This document shows, piece by piece, positions 36,650 to 48,500 of a stretch of 64,000 bases of DNA. Below the pieces are notes generated by a model. The model made no database searches and had not been told where the DNA came from. It saw only the letters and a list, made by a program, of their open reading frames with translations. The translations under genes and the position numbers were made by a program. Each line of letters begins with the position of its first letter. Positions within the stretch are counted from its first letter, which is position 1. Source of the stretch: Thuidium tamariscinum (taxonomy: Eukaryota > Streptophyta > Bryopsida > Hypnales > Thuidiaceae); assembly GCA_947034885.2 (NCBI GenBank), contig OX344752.2, positions 28,586,386 through 28,650,385 of the forward strand, read 5' to 3'.

Positions 36650-37985
36650 CTCAAATGTTAGCCTACTCATTTATAGGATCAAGCCTAAATTTGAAGCGAT
36701 TCTCATGTCAAAGAATGTGTTTGTGTTAACCTTTTTAAGGTTGATTTGCCACCTTTTGAATGGTAATAGGTAGGATTACAAGGTTCTTTGGAGATGAGTT
36801 GCATCACATTCTTTTAAGACAACAAGATTAGCTTTGCTACAAATCCACTATATTGACAAAAGTTTTTACATGTTCCTACTTTTTCATCTAGCCTACTTCT
36901 AGAAATCATTTTTACAATATTTTTAATGATTTTTGTAAATTTATATCCAAAATTGCAAAGAAAATCCAATGTGTCTACATTCACTTCATTTGGACACCAA
37001 ATCAAGAAATTATGAGGTTTTGAAGTTTAGCAGTCATTTTTTGACTTTAAATCTAAGAGAGGAGGCTTTGCATTTATTGAAGCTAGAATGAGGAAGTTTG
37101 GATAGCTACAGGCTTACTTGAAATTTAGAGATTAAAAAAGTAGCATTGTTCCTTCATCTTTGTTTTTTTTCTTCATTCATCATTTCTAGTGCTAATTAGT
37201 GATCCCAAAATCCTTTTTCTGTAATTTGTGAAAAAGCTATACTCGTAGGAAAGGGAAGTTATTTCCTCAAAATTGCCTTACTTTCAATAAAACATATCAT
37301 AAAAATTTGGAAAAATAAAGTGGCAATTTGTCTATGTTTTTTTTCCAAGTAGAGTGAATTTGTGACCCAAAAAATTTCTTGGGAGTTGATTCATTACTAT
37401 TATTGGTGTTTTTTTATGTTGAAAATTGCTAAAGCTCATTAAGTAATTTTAAACAATGTCAAAATGGCCATATTGTAGGCAGGTCCTGTGCAAAGGATTT
37501 CAATGTGAAATTATGAGTAATTGATGATTTTGTTTAAGTGTTTTTTTGAATGTCATTGACAAGGGAATTGAACCCTTCTTACTTATGGCAAGATTGCCCA
37601 AGTGTAGTGTCAGCGTTTTGTACAACATAACAAATAAGCCACATTAGTTTTTAAGGTTAGTAATTGAAGATCAGTCATAGAAGCAAGTTGGCGCCGTTGC
37701 TCTATGGATTTAGTAGCCCGCAACACTGCACTCTATCAGCAGAACCTTCAGCAGCCCAACACCAGAGATAGAATCCCAACAATCTTCAAAAATCACAACA
37801 ACTTTTCCGCGCGCACCAAAAGGGTGGCATCAAGGTAAACAAGAGCTGAAAAGCCGGCAAAATCTCATAAAAACTAAGGTAAATTTAAATGTAAAGGACA
37901 TTGAACGCTATTGAAAGAGGACACTAATCTCATGGTGTGATGGGTGATTCACACATCCCGCTGCTTGTCAACCTTCACTGCAGCT
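36650..37985. other. AT-rich spacer, GC-richer patch near 37690-37830
   Basis: No gene. The patch from about 37690 contains TTGGCGCCGTTGC followed by GC-richer sequence, which differs from the AT-rich neighbourhood and may be a scrap of an older element. Otherwise nothing is seen. Confidence 0.3.
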
Positions 37986-37987
37986 CT

Positions 37988-40931
37988 CTATGAATTGATC
38001 ACTTCCTTATATGAAAAATTCTCTAGAGAATAATATTTTTGGCCAAACATGCGCATGATAAGGGGAAGGTGCTTCTCCAACCTATTCCTATGGCATGATT
38101 TCAAGAACTTTAAACTTGAAAAGCACCTCTCGTCTTCAACTGATCTGAAGACCAAACAACATTCAATCTCTGTAAGCCAAAAGTACTCCAAGATTAGCTT
38201 GCAAAGATGGCAGGACTGTGAAAGTCTGCGCCAAAGTTTAATCACCGGGTTTACATCCAGTGGTGGGCCGCAAGCCACTTCACAATTAGCCTTCATAGTT
38301 ATTTAAATAGGCCTTGTTGGAGGTCAAGGTTCAAACCACTCAACATTTCCAGTGTAGTTTGAAGCTGGCTGTTTTTGGAGAAAGGCTGGCCACAATAGTA
38401 CCTCTTCAGAACAGACAAATGGTGTGAGAAGCTCGCTTTAGCCCCCTCTTGCTTCCAATATTGTAGATATATGATTTTGAAAGCGTCTAGAAGTTCTTGC
38501 GGAGGAAAGCGTCGATCTAGTTTAGAGCACAAAGACTGAGCTATATCTGACAAGAAACTATAAGTATTAAAAAACAACTTCATGATTCAAAACACCCGTA
38601 TTCAAGATGAACACAACAACCAACCTCATTGCGTCAAACCTTTAACAATTTAAACTCTTTAAAAACATTCAAACAATTTAAACTCTCTAAACACATGTAA
38701 ACCATTTAGATACAACCAAACAATTTAAACACATTCAAAGGTTAAGTAATTCACAATTCAAATACATTCAAAGATTAAGTAATTCAAAGTTCAAACATAT
38801 TCAAAGATTTTTAAACACTTTAAATACATTCAAATACTTCCAATATTTTCAAACACTTGTAGAGGCCCAAAAAAATAGGAAGTAAAAAATAAATAAAAAT
38901 GGAAAAAGATGAAGAAAAATATTCCTACAAATTGACGTTCAATGTTGTCTTGTAGATGTTGGAAGTCTTGCTAAGTTACAAAAATATGAGTGCCAATTTG
39001 TTTGTCGTGGCACCGGCTATAGACTCGTGTCACTAGAAGATTGAACAACAGATGTACAAATCCCGAATCACTAAGCAAGAATTTCCACTCTAAAGGTATG
39101 TATTTGCTTTGAAAAGAGATGGGCTCATTGTAAGCTGGAAAGTCCTCTAAGTTGTTGAAGGCAGATGCACCATCAATGAAAAGTCTTGCCAACTCACTCT
39201 GGTAGAGTTTTATCACTTACATGAAATTGCAGACAAAAATGTCCCTAGCCTGAGAAAGCTTGATCAAAGAATAAACTGATTGCACAAAAAGAATGAATAA
39301 AGCCAATGATACAAGCACCTCTACATCAATGAGCAAATCAAAGTTATTAGCTTCCCCAGCAACAAACTTGTGGCCGAGTCCATGAGTCATATCGATGCCC
39401 AAGATCTATACTCAACCAAGATCCATTGTGCTGGACTTCTCATGGATATCCAATACATTTCAACATTCCGTAACATCTTTGATCCCTTAGTTTCTATGAG
39501 ATTTGCGAGCTTTTGTAGCTCAACATGTCATTTGTTATTACAATAAAAGTATGAATAGATGGACTGGAAAAGCCCCTCCAATTGAGAGACCATGGGATAT
39601 TTGGAGAGAGTCTCTACAACCAAATTTATCTTGTGACTCACACAACTAGCTCTCAACAAAAAGGGAGCCCATTTCTCCTGAATTTGGACAATTATTCCAT
39701 TTTTGGAGCCTTAAAAAGTACTAATCCCGTCTGCACCAAAACAAACAAGTTTGGAAGCAATTTCCTCATGACTTAGACCTCCTTCCTCTACTAATGCTTC
39801 CATTATAATGACACTGAGTTGGTCTGCAGTACCACTGTTGGACAAATAAGCCAAATGCAACAAATGCAGGGCCTTCTCCCAACTCTCAACAACATAGATG
39901 TGGACACAAACCCAACTGTTGTTATCTACAACGGTGATCTTGTCGGCAGATAGTGATATAAATTTTGTAGATTGAACAGTATGCTTCAACGTACTAAGAA
40001 CACAACCATGCAAATGCTCGTTCATTTCCTACCCTGTACTTTTGGACTAGTGCTTCCAAGACAAGTTTTTGACCTTCAAATGCTTAAGTAAGTGTTGCTC
40101 TTTTTCATAATCACAAAGAAGACGACCATGACACAAAACTTGAAAGAATGTAGAAAATTGAACTTCCTTTCTTTTGAACTCGCCTTCCAAACTTGTACAC
40201 AATTGATTAGCTATAGTACCACATTGCTTTCGGGTAACCTACAGTTTATACATCTGCAAGTACTTGTAGTTGGCCTTCACGAAAGTATCACCCTTCCTCA
40301 AGTGTGGTAGTGGCACTTCATCTTCTCTATATATTTGTTTGCCTTTGTGTTTTTCAAGGTTGTCAACCTTTGGAACCAAAGTTTTCTTCCTCCTTGTGAT
40401 TACTAAACAGCTTAAGCAAACGACACCATATAGATCTTTGTTCGAATCAAATTGACCCTAAGTCCAAACAAACTTGCATGCCTATACTTTTTGCCATCGT
40501 CTAGTGATGGTCCTTAGGGCAATTTTCACCCTCTTGCATTGTAGGTTGGCAGACCCTTCCTTCTCCCTCTTCCTCAAGACACGATGATCAGTATCGCTAG
40601 GGTAATCACATGTAGGATCGGTAGAAATATGAGACATAACAGTGTCTTTGGAAGGGGGATCGTGACATGGTGGTTGAGTAAGAGATTGTAATAAGTGCGT
40701 CTTTAAAACATGTGTCACATCAAGCCCTAACATATTCTTCACCAAGTCATTGTGAGCACTCGAGTTCGGCAAAACACATTTGCCAATGTCTTTAGTGTTT
40801 CGATTGGAACCGAATGTGCAGACTCGGAAATTTTTAGGAAGCTTCAACTTCAGCATTGTAAGACCTGCACAACATCCCACAAAATAACCAAACAATACCA
40901 GAAAAATAAGCACATCGAAGTACGAGAGCAA
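37988..40931 (-). pseudogene. Decayed hAT-superfamily transposase gene
   Basis: Minus-strand fragments in the right order for a plant hAT transposase of the TTF/DUF4371-like group. A leader part lies at 40482-40931. A zinc-finger-like VVCLSC...NLEKHKGK lies near 40320-40447. The catalytic-domain part FISLSADKITVVDNNSWVC...LVCFGADGIST is at 39711-40025. Middle pieces are at 39217-39402 and 38971-39216. The C-terminal dimerisation region NPVIKLWRRLSQS...SVEDERCFSSL...RNRLEKHLPL is at 37988-38296 with 38299-38583 before it. The frame is interrupted by several stops and shifts, and an AT-rich minisatellite (38640-38860) sits inside. No terminal repeats or 8-bp duplication could be assigned. Confidence 0.75.
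38640..38860. repeat. Degenerate AT-rich minisatellite inside the hAT relic
   Basis: Loose repeats of an ACATTCAAA-x-ATTTAAAC type unit, about 18-35 bp, repeated around ten times with much variation. It separates the C-terminal coding pieces of the transposase from the middle part, so it is either an expanded intron or a later insertion. Confidence 0.5.
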
Positions 40932-42052
40932 GAGTGCACAATTGTAGACAATAACAATAGTAACAAAACAAGCATGTCAAACTGCAAAAGCAAGAGAGCA
41001 AAATTGCATATCGAAAACAAAAGAAGTTGAGGTAACCAGAGAATTGACATGAGAACAATCGTGATACGTAGGTCACATTGTTGCAGGGTGAAATGAATGG
41101 ATGTAAGACCCTTTAAATGTAGTGTAATTCAAAGCTTCTATCATCGATGCGCCACCTTCACGAAATACACATTCATGAAGCCAGTAACGTTACTACAGTT
41201 GTAAGCTAGAAAGGTACAATTGTAGTATTGTACAAACAATTCTCTCACTCTCTGTTGTGCACTGCCTGCCAAAACTGAAATTTATGATTCTCAAAGACAT
41301 TCACCAAGACTCCAAGAGCCTCCATTTCAGAACTGCAGTGAATGCAATTTGAAACAATGTCCAGGATTGTACACCTCCAAATTCTTCAAAGTAATTTAGA
41401 ATTGGCACGTTGAAAGAGTGGAAGTCTAAATTCAAAAACATAGATAATCAAATGGCAAAAGATGCTTATTTCAAGAGCAAACTGAGCATTTGGGCAAATG
41501 GCTACTAGGAAAGATGACAAAGGGATTAAATCCAAAACCTTAGCTAAATGAATGGTTGAGATGTTGCTGCCTGAGTACCAATGAGTAGTGGGGGTTGTGC
41601 CAACATGACAAACGGATGAACAAGGCAGTGGATGAATGCTATGGAGTCAGTGGATGAGAAGTGTGTTTGGCCAATGAACACAAATCTCAGTGTGTGCTTT
41701 GGTTGAGATTACTTTTTTGGAATTTTTTTTTGCCATACGCATTTAGTACCCAATTTTTTTTGGTTGAATTCCAGCGCCATTTAGCTAGTTTTACAAACGC
41801 TGGTGCTAATGGGACAAAGTTTTTTATATTACAACTATTTGCTTTAGAAAATAGATGCATTTTATTTCATCATTATATCAAGTTCCTATCAAATGAACAC
41901 AATATCTTCATTTTTAAATATGAAGAATGTAGACGATTTCTTATTACTTATAGCAAAAGCAATGAGAAATCATCTACTTTCCTACATTTTCTGTGCTGAA
42001 TTGAATGCTAGGATGTCATTTGAATTGGATTGAATGAAATGCTATATCTACA
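40932..42052. other. Flank of the hAT relic and AT-rich spacer
   Basis: It presumably includes the 5' end of the hAT element, but I could not pair any terminus. The frame at 41661-41999 is AT-rich with no family motif. Nothing else is seen. Confidence 0.3.
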
Positions 42053-42056
42053 TTAA

Positions 42057-42978
42057 CCCTAAAAGAACCAAATTGCATTTTTTTGGGAAAATATAGTGAT
42101 TTTGGGCAATTCGCTTCAAATATCATTTTTTCTTTCAAATTTTCACAAGATAGAAATAATGTTTTTTTTTAAAGTTCAACAATTTCTATAACTTTTGACA
42201 ACATGGTTAAAAAGTTATTGTATCATAAGTATTTTTTTTCCAACTAGGTAGTCTAAGTAGATTAGAAAAAATCACTTTTTCCAAAAACAAAAATTTGCAA
42301 TTGTTTTTTTATATTCATACTGTATACACAAAAAGTTTTGGATCGTTCCATTTTGACTAATGAGATGAAAATTATGAGGAGTTTTTGTTTAAGAGTAGTT
42401 ATAAATGTTCTACTACAAATAAATTTTGAAGTCCTTCATTTATCTCAATTTTCAATATTTTTTGAAACAAATACTCAGTAACACTATACAAGATGTAGAT
42501 TGTTTACTATTACATTACAACTATTAGCCAATTGACATTTTTCTATTCTATAACTAAAATTTTAACAATGCAATATTTGAATCAATCTCTACCTCTTTTT
42601 GCTTATTATTTTTATCATATGTATTGTACAACTCCAAATGATTTGAGATTTTTCAAGCATGTAGCCAATTTTTTTTTAAGAATGACTCTAAAGAAGCATT
42701 ACCAACATGGACTTTTTTCATACAAATGTGACCTTGTGAAGTGCAATTGCCCTATTTTTTGCAAGGCCCCCGAAAGGATTTAATCAATTTCAATGCTAAT
42801 ATCTTGCAATCCACACAATGGAAATTTCTGAAATTTTTTGTACATCTTTTCAAACTAGAGTGTTACAAGATCCTATAGTTACTTGAGTCCAAATATTGTT
42901 TAAAAAAATTGGTACTTGTATTAGAAATGACAATTTCAAAGTATTTATAGTGAAAATATGGTCAAGGAACTTTAGGGG
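42057..42978. mobile_element. piggyBac-like non-autonomous element, family A3
   Basis: A 922-bp element with intact TTAA on both sides (42053-42056 and 42979-42982). Ends are CCCTAAAAGAACC and, from the right, CCCCTAAAGTTCC. The interior is AT-rich and non-coding; the 83-aa frame at 42532-42783 has no family motif. The terminal CCCTARAAG matches the family A2 element that follows about 940 bp downstream. Confidence 0.55.
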
Positions 42979-43338
42979 TTAAGGTAGTTAAACCTAAATA
43001 AAAAAACCCTCTTGAGAGCATATTTACAACATTTCAATTGCCTAACTTTTTGTCCATTCTTGTTGAAGATTTAGAGAGGATTCTAATTTCTTTTCTTATA
43101 AATATTTTGGAAATCTTGTGAATAAACTATGAATTTTCAATGTACAAAAAATAGGTGTAGGAAAACTACCTTGACTCTCATTAATAAGTAAGATAGAAGT
43201 TGCACATTTTCTTAAAATCTTGGATTTGGAAGGGGTCACAATTAGTTGCAGTTCCTTTAGATAATGGGGAAGTTGTATGTAAAGGCAAAAATTTGGAGGG
43301 TTCACTGCGAGAAGATGAAGGATAAACCTGATGGTTTT

Positions 43339-43548
43339 CTAGCGACCTTTTCTCATCCCAAATATGTGCTGGGCCACAGTATTCTCGATCACAGTCTGGG
43401 GAGTTCTGTGAGCCAAACGGTAGATTTCCGGTAGAACTTCATCTATCCCAATTTTTTCAAAAATTGGCCAGAAGTGTGCCGGGAGGTTGTAGAATTTGTC
43501 GGCCAATTTCCTAGAATATTTTTTTTCTCCCGGTTGCATTGCCGCCAT
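43339..43548 (-). CDS. Possible small protein, 69 aa, unrecognised
   Basis: An ATG-started frame in a short GC-richer island between two TTAA-type elements. The product is charged and mixed (MAAMQPGEKKYSRKLADKFY at the start, ending FGMRKGR), with no signal peptide or membrane segment. Amino-acid composition is protein-like, unlike the Lys/Asn/Phe-rich random frames around it. It may be a gene fragment. I do not recognise a family, and the flanks show no neighbouring exons I can place. Confidence 0.25.
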   Translation of the reverse strand: MAAMQPGEKKYSRKLADKFYNLPAHFWPIFEKIGIDEVLPEIYRLAHRTPQTVIENTVAQHIFGMRKGR

Positions 43549-43920
43549 TGTCCTATTCCAACCAAAAATTTTCCTTCAAAATGAAAATCTATCCGGTTGT
43601 AATTTTTTTTGGTTTTATTCTTCATTCTTGAAGTGGATTTGTTTTGCTTCAAAATTGTTTTTTAAATATTATCTCTGGTAGGATTTGAACTTGGCATTGC
43701 CCCTACCAACTTAGGGCCAGGGATTTAGCCTTCCGAAAATGCACAGATTCAAAAGAAGGTCCATGCATTTTCAGGAGGCTGGTTAGTACAACATGCCTAC
43801 AACATTCACATTTATAAGAATCAAACAACATGAGATAAAAAAAATGGGGAGATTAGTGAGAAGAAGCCAACTAGGTGCCTTAGTGCTTGGGTGTCTTAGT
43901 AAGTGTCTTACACTCTTAAC

Positions 43921-44894
43921 CCTAGAAGGCCCACGGCCATTTTAAGTTCAAAAAAATTTAGTTTTTGAAGTGTTATAAATCTAAATGTGACTAAGTAATA
44001 CACATCTTAACCATACAATCTTGTAGTGAGCATGTTGTAGGTGGCATGGATCAAATATTCAAATTTGAAGTTATTTGACCACATAGATTGCAAGATTAAA
44101 ATGTTTTAGTGTTGAAAAAGAATGCTGAAATTTTCCTAAAAACTCATTTAGAGGTGAAATTTGACTTCTAAACCTAAGCAAATGAAAAAACTTTAAATTG
44201 CAAAGTGATTCAAAATCAGCATATAAACACATTGGTGAAAAAAACATCATTCAGTTGACTCAATGCGTTTGCAAAATGGCTTGCAAATGTCAAAAAACAG
44301 GTAAGAAAAGTTGCAAAAAACACATCTAGGGCTGAACCTCCTTCTACTAGAATGCACCTCAGTCATTGAGAACTTCTTGGATTGATGTGAAATTTTAGCG
44401 ACACAAACTAGACTAATATGCGCAACTTTTCCAAATTTTTTTATTGGAATTGAACACTGTATGAAGAAGATACAAGCCGCCAAAGTTCACTGAAGTTGCA
44501 AAATGGCGGAATTTTGAATTTTGAATTGCTCCCAAACAATCTAAAGTCTAAATAACTTGGATTGACTTGAAAATTTCACCACAGTAACTAGACTTCAAGG
44601 GGAGTAGAACCCAACAAATTTTATTCAAATCAAACATTGGATGAAGGAGATACAAGCCCCCAAAGTTGCAGCCATGAAGTGCACTTTGGTGAATCACATT
44701 AAACCTCTATGAACTTCGATTGGCTTCCACACAATCATCACCTCTTAGATTGATCTGAAAATTTTACGACACGAACTAGAATAATAGGCGCAAATTTCCC
44801 AACAAGTTTCATTGAATTTGGACATTGGATACAAAAGTTACAACACTTTGAATTCTATGAGAGGCTACTTTTTGGCCCCTTGGGCGGTCTAGGG
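43921..44894. mobile_element. piggyBac-like element, family A2, copy 2
   Basis: A 974-bp element with intact TTAA on both sides (43917-43920 and 44895-44898). Ends are CCCTAGAAGGCCCACGG and, from the right, CCCTAGACCGCCCAAGG. The canonical insect piggyBac terminus also begins CCCTAGAAAG. The interior aligns along nearly its whole length with 6149-7380 and codes for nothing. Confidence 0.65.
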
Positions 44895-44898
44895 TTAA

Positions 44899-45506
44899 GT
44901 CTTCATTAGTGAGTTAGTGAAGTACTAATTATTGAAGTTATGGTCTGTAATGACTGTAAATTCCTAAGGTAGAATACTATGTGTTTATCAATCTATGTAA
45001 TATTGTAGATTTGTTTGTACCTTAGGACCTAGCTTACTATATAAAAAATTTCCTTCAAAGTGTAATCCTAGCCGGCTAAAAACTGGAATCATGTATTTTG
45101 AATTGGTAATTTTCCGACATGTTTTTAGAGTAAACGGCAAAAAGCCGACATTTTATTTTACTATCCGGTCCATTTCCAAAAATCTTTTTTTTCATCCGGA
45201 ACCTCTGCCGAAACTTTTCTATCTCAATCGGAAATTCTCAAAATCAACCGGCTACAGTTCTACTAAATGCCGGTACTCCCCGTTCATTGTTCTCGATGCT
45301 CGCAGGACTCTTCGATCCCAGATCATAAGCATACTGACGTTCAACCACAACGCCTGCACTCAAGGATGCTGATTCTTGCCCATCGAGACTGCGTTGCCCC
45401 CATTTCCTGAAATCGAGAATCCTCTTCTCCATTGGATCATTGCGATTCGAATCCGAAGTCACAGATGCAGAAATAGTTTCGAATTTGTTTGAGGAGTTTC
45501 GCAGCG
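44899..45506. other. 5' flank of the NSUN-type methyltransferase gene
   Basis: The spacer becomes GC-richer from about 45250 and should hold the promoter and leader of the gene starting at 45507. The 93-aa frame at 45091-45372 is not recognised. Confidence 0.4.
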
Positions 45507-48500
45507 ATGCAGGAGGCGGAGGAGGGGCTGTCGTCGGAGCCCGTCCTCGTTGTGGACTGCCATGCTTCCTACCAGCCCAGGCTGGTATGGAACCCGCGAG
45601 TGCACCACTATCTCAGTCAAGCATATGGACACTCACACTTCGCCCGCATTTCCGACTCTCTCACGTAAGTTTGCTGCACTGGCCAGAAATCCTGGTGTCA
45701 ATCACAGAATTCGGAGGAACGGGTTTCTTGGTCGAATTTCGAAGAGTGGATTTGCACCATGTGGTAGGGGTGTGATGGTATATAACGTGCGAAGCCAAAG
45801 GGCCCTCGGTGTACAATGCTGCATTAGTGTCTGGGATTCGACGGAGGCTTCAAGATTTAGGGTTTAGGGTTTATGCACAATGCCACCAACCTGCTTTATG
45901 TGTTCCAGTATACAAAGCACGCTATCTTTAACTGCATTGCAAGCCTGTAATTCACGTCTTCTTTCAGCCCTGAGTTGGGCTTCCGTAGAAGCTGCCCCTC
46001 ATCTCAGGGTTTAAGGTCGAATTTTGTTCTTAAGCTGTAGAAACGCCACACTTGTACTGTGAAATGGTCCGAACTGAATGTGTTCTCAATTCTGTCGTTT
46101 CCAATTCTGAGGCTTCAGCTCTTTTTTCATGGACGTAGCACTCACGTGAGAAATTCTTGTGGTAGCAGTCGACCTTCGATTTACTCATGTGTCCGAGTGA
46201 ACACTCTCCAAACGACTACTGAGGAGGTTATCAAGCAGCTCAGTCACTATGTGTTACAACAGCAGGCTGGAAACAATCAGATCCTGATGTCCAGCGACGC
46301 CAATGCTGGTCACTCTACCGGGGCATCAGACAGGAATTGTGTTACATCAACACCGGAACTGGAGAATGGACTCGACATTGGTGGTGTGTGCTTCCAGCAC
46401 GATGTCTTGGACAACGTGGTTATGGTCAAAGGAAGAGGTCCCTGTTCCATCAACTACGAAGCTGCCCGTGGGGAGGGAGGAGTGCTGCGAGAGGTGGTCG
46501 TGAGCCGAAAATGCGCCGAAGCTGTCCTTCGTGGCGCTCATGTGTGTGGAACCAAGAGTACCTTGAGTTAGCAATTCGTTGCCGTTGTTCGTATGCCAGA
46601 AAGGGTCTGATTGAATGGTGCATTATGTGCTTTTTCAAAATCAGGTTGCAGTAGATTTTGAACTCATTGGATGAATTTAATACTCAGTGTTCCCCCTCTG
46701 CTGTGAAGGTATTTGTACCCGGGGTTTTGGCGTGTAGCGGTCGTATTGAGAAGGATGAACTTGTGGCTGTGTCTGTGGCCATGGAAAGGCCAGATGGAGA
46801 AGGGGTCTGGTTTGTGGGGGTTACCCGAGGCACCACGCTTTCGTCTGAGCACGCTAAGTCACGTGAGATTTTTGTCTTGACCATAGCCCACCTCATTTGT
46901 CATTATGGTTTATAATTATACGGTTGTTCTTTTACTGGTGGAGTAAACAGTAATTGCTTGTGTGCGAATACCATACTGGTGTACCATAATATTCGAGATC
47001 ATGTACGAGGGAATTTTGCTCAGATTCTGATACCTTATGTCTTTTAGCAATATATTGCTTGGAGGCCACATTGTCATGATCAGTTATGCTGGTGTTTGCA
47101 GAATTCACGGATGAAGAACGAAGTGGTTGGTTCATTGGAATCGGTCGAGCCATGATGACGAGAGCAAATCTTTTCAGAGAAACTAAGGGTGTAGCAGTTG
47201 AGATGGTCAATCGAGTATATGATCTTCCGCCATTTTCTGGTATATTTCAATGTCCCGTACCCTTGATCTCTGGTGCTCTTTCATCTTATTGAAATGTCTT
47301 GGTATTGGGTCCATGTTCTCTTGTTCAACAAATGCATTTTCTCCAATTGTTTCACGGTTTAAAATTTGTTCCTCGCAGGTTTACTCAATGGTGAAATTTT
47401 TCTTCAAAATCTTCCAAGTGTTGTTGCTGCTCATGTTCTTGGTATGTCCTCTTTTCCAACTCGAAGTGATAACAGGGTTTGATATCTCCGACTCTAATTC
47501 CGGGTCCTCTTTCGTTATCTTCCATGGTTTAGTATCAAAACCATCTTTGTGCATTTGCAGATCCTCAGCCAGGGGAACGTATCCTGGACATGTGCGCTGC
47601 GCCAGGCGGAAAGACAACCGGAGTTGCTACACTCATGAGGGACAAGGGCGAGGTTATTGCACTTGATCGATCACATAATAAGGTACGTGTTGTGAGACCT
47701 GTCGCCTTTGATGTGGTGGACCTTGAGGTTTTGGTGTCTTGATACGTCGGTGCTACCAACTTGCCAGATTTGGTCCTTGATCTTCTAGTCTCGGTTGAGG
47801 TTGGGACACACGTTTAGTTTATTTATCTCAATTGATAACTGTAATGAATAACTACTTGGATATTGAACTACTGAGTTCAGGTATTAGATATTGTCCGCTT
47901 GGCAGAGGAAATGAAGCTAAGTTGCATTCAAGCAATCAAAATGGACGCTCTCAAGTCTGTACGAGTGGAAAGCACTCAGCATCAGGTTAGCCAAGGCGAC
48001 CCTCTTGGTGAAGACCGAGCAAGCAACCAATGTAGAACTGAAGAGGCAGGCGTTGTTACAGATTCGATTTCAGATGAAATTGGAAATGTAAACCAAAAAT
48101 TTTCAAAGGAGCATTTGCGCGACGGTGAGTACTGGGTGAAGTCTTTTCCCCTCGTTTCTACTTGGGAGATTGTAGGCTCCTTTATGGCGTTTGTGAGAGT
48201 TTAAGGTGAATTTGTTGTTGCTTTGATGACAAAGCCTCTACTATTTTATTTTAACAGCACTTGTGTGTATGGCTGTATGTATGAGGTCTACATTATTTTG
48301 AGTCATTCCTCCACTACTGGCTTGCAGATTCCTATGTCCTTGATCAAGTCCATAGCTCTAATGTCTGTGCATGTTCTTCACGTTCAGAATCTGCACAAGA
48401 ATTGGCTGAAGAAGTTAGTGGCCCAAAATGCGGAGTGGCCCCACTCGTTCCATCCAACACCGAAAGTACATCAGCTAAGAAGTTTAAAGATAGCGGTGCT

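Noticed and set aside
37692-37704. TTGGCGCCGTTGC, like the primer site of some plant Ty3 elements
   Set aside because: No LTR boundary or internal region is visible; a scrap at most.
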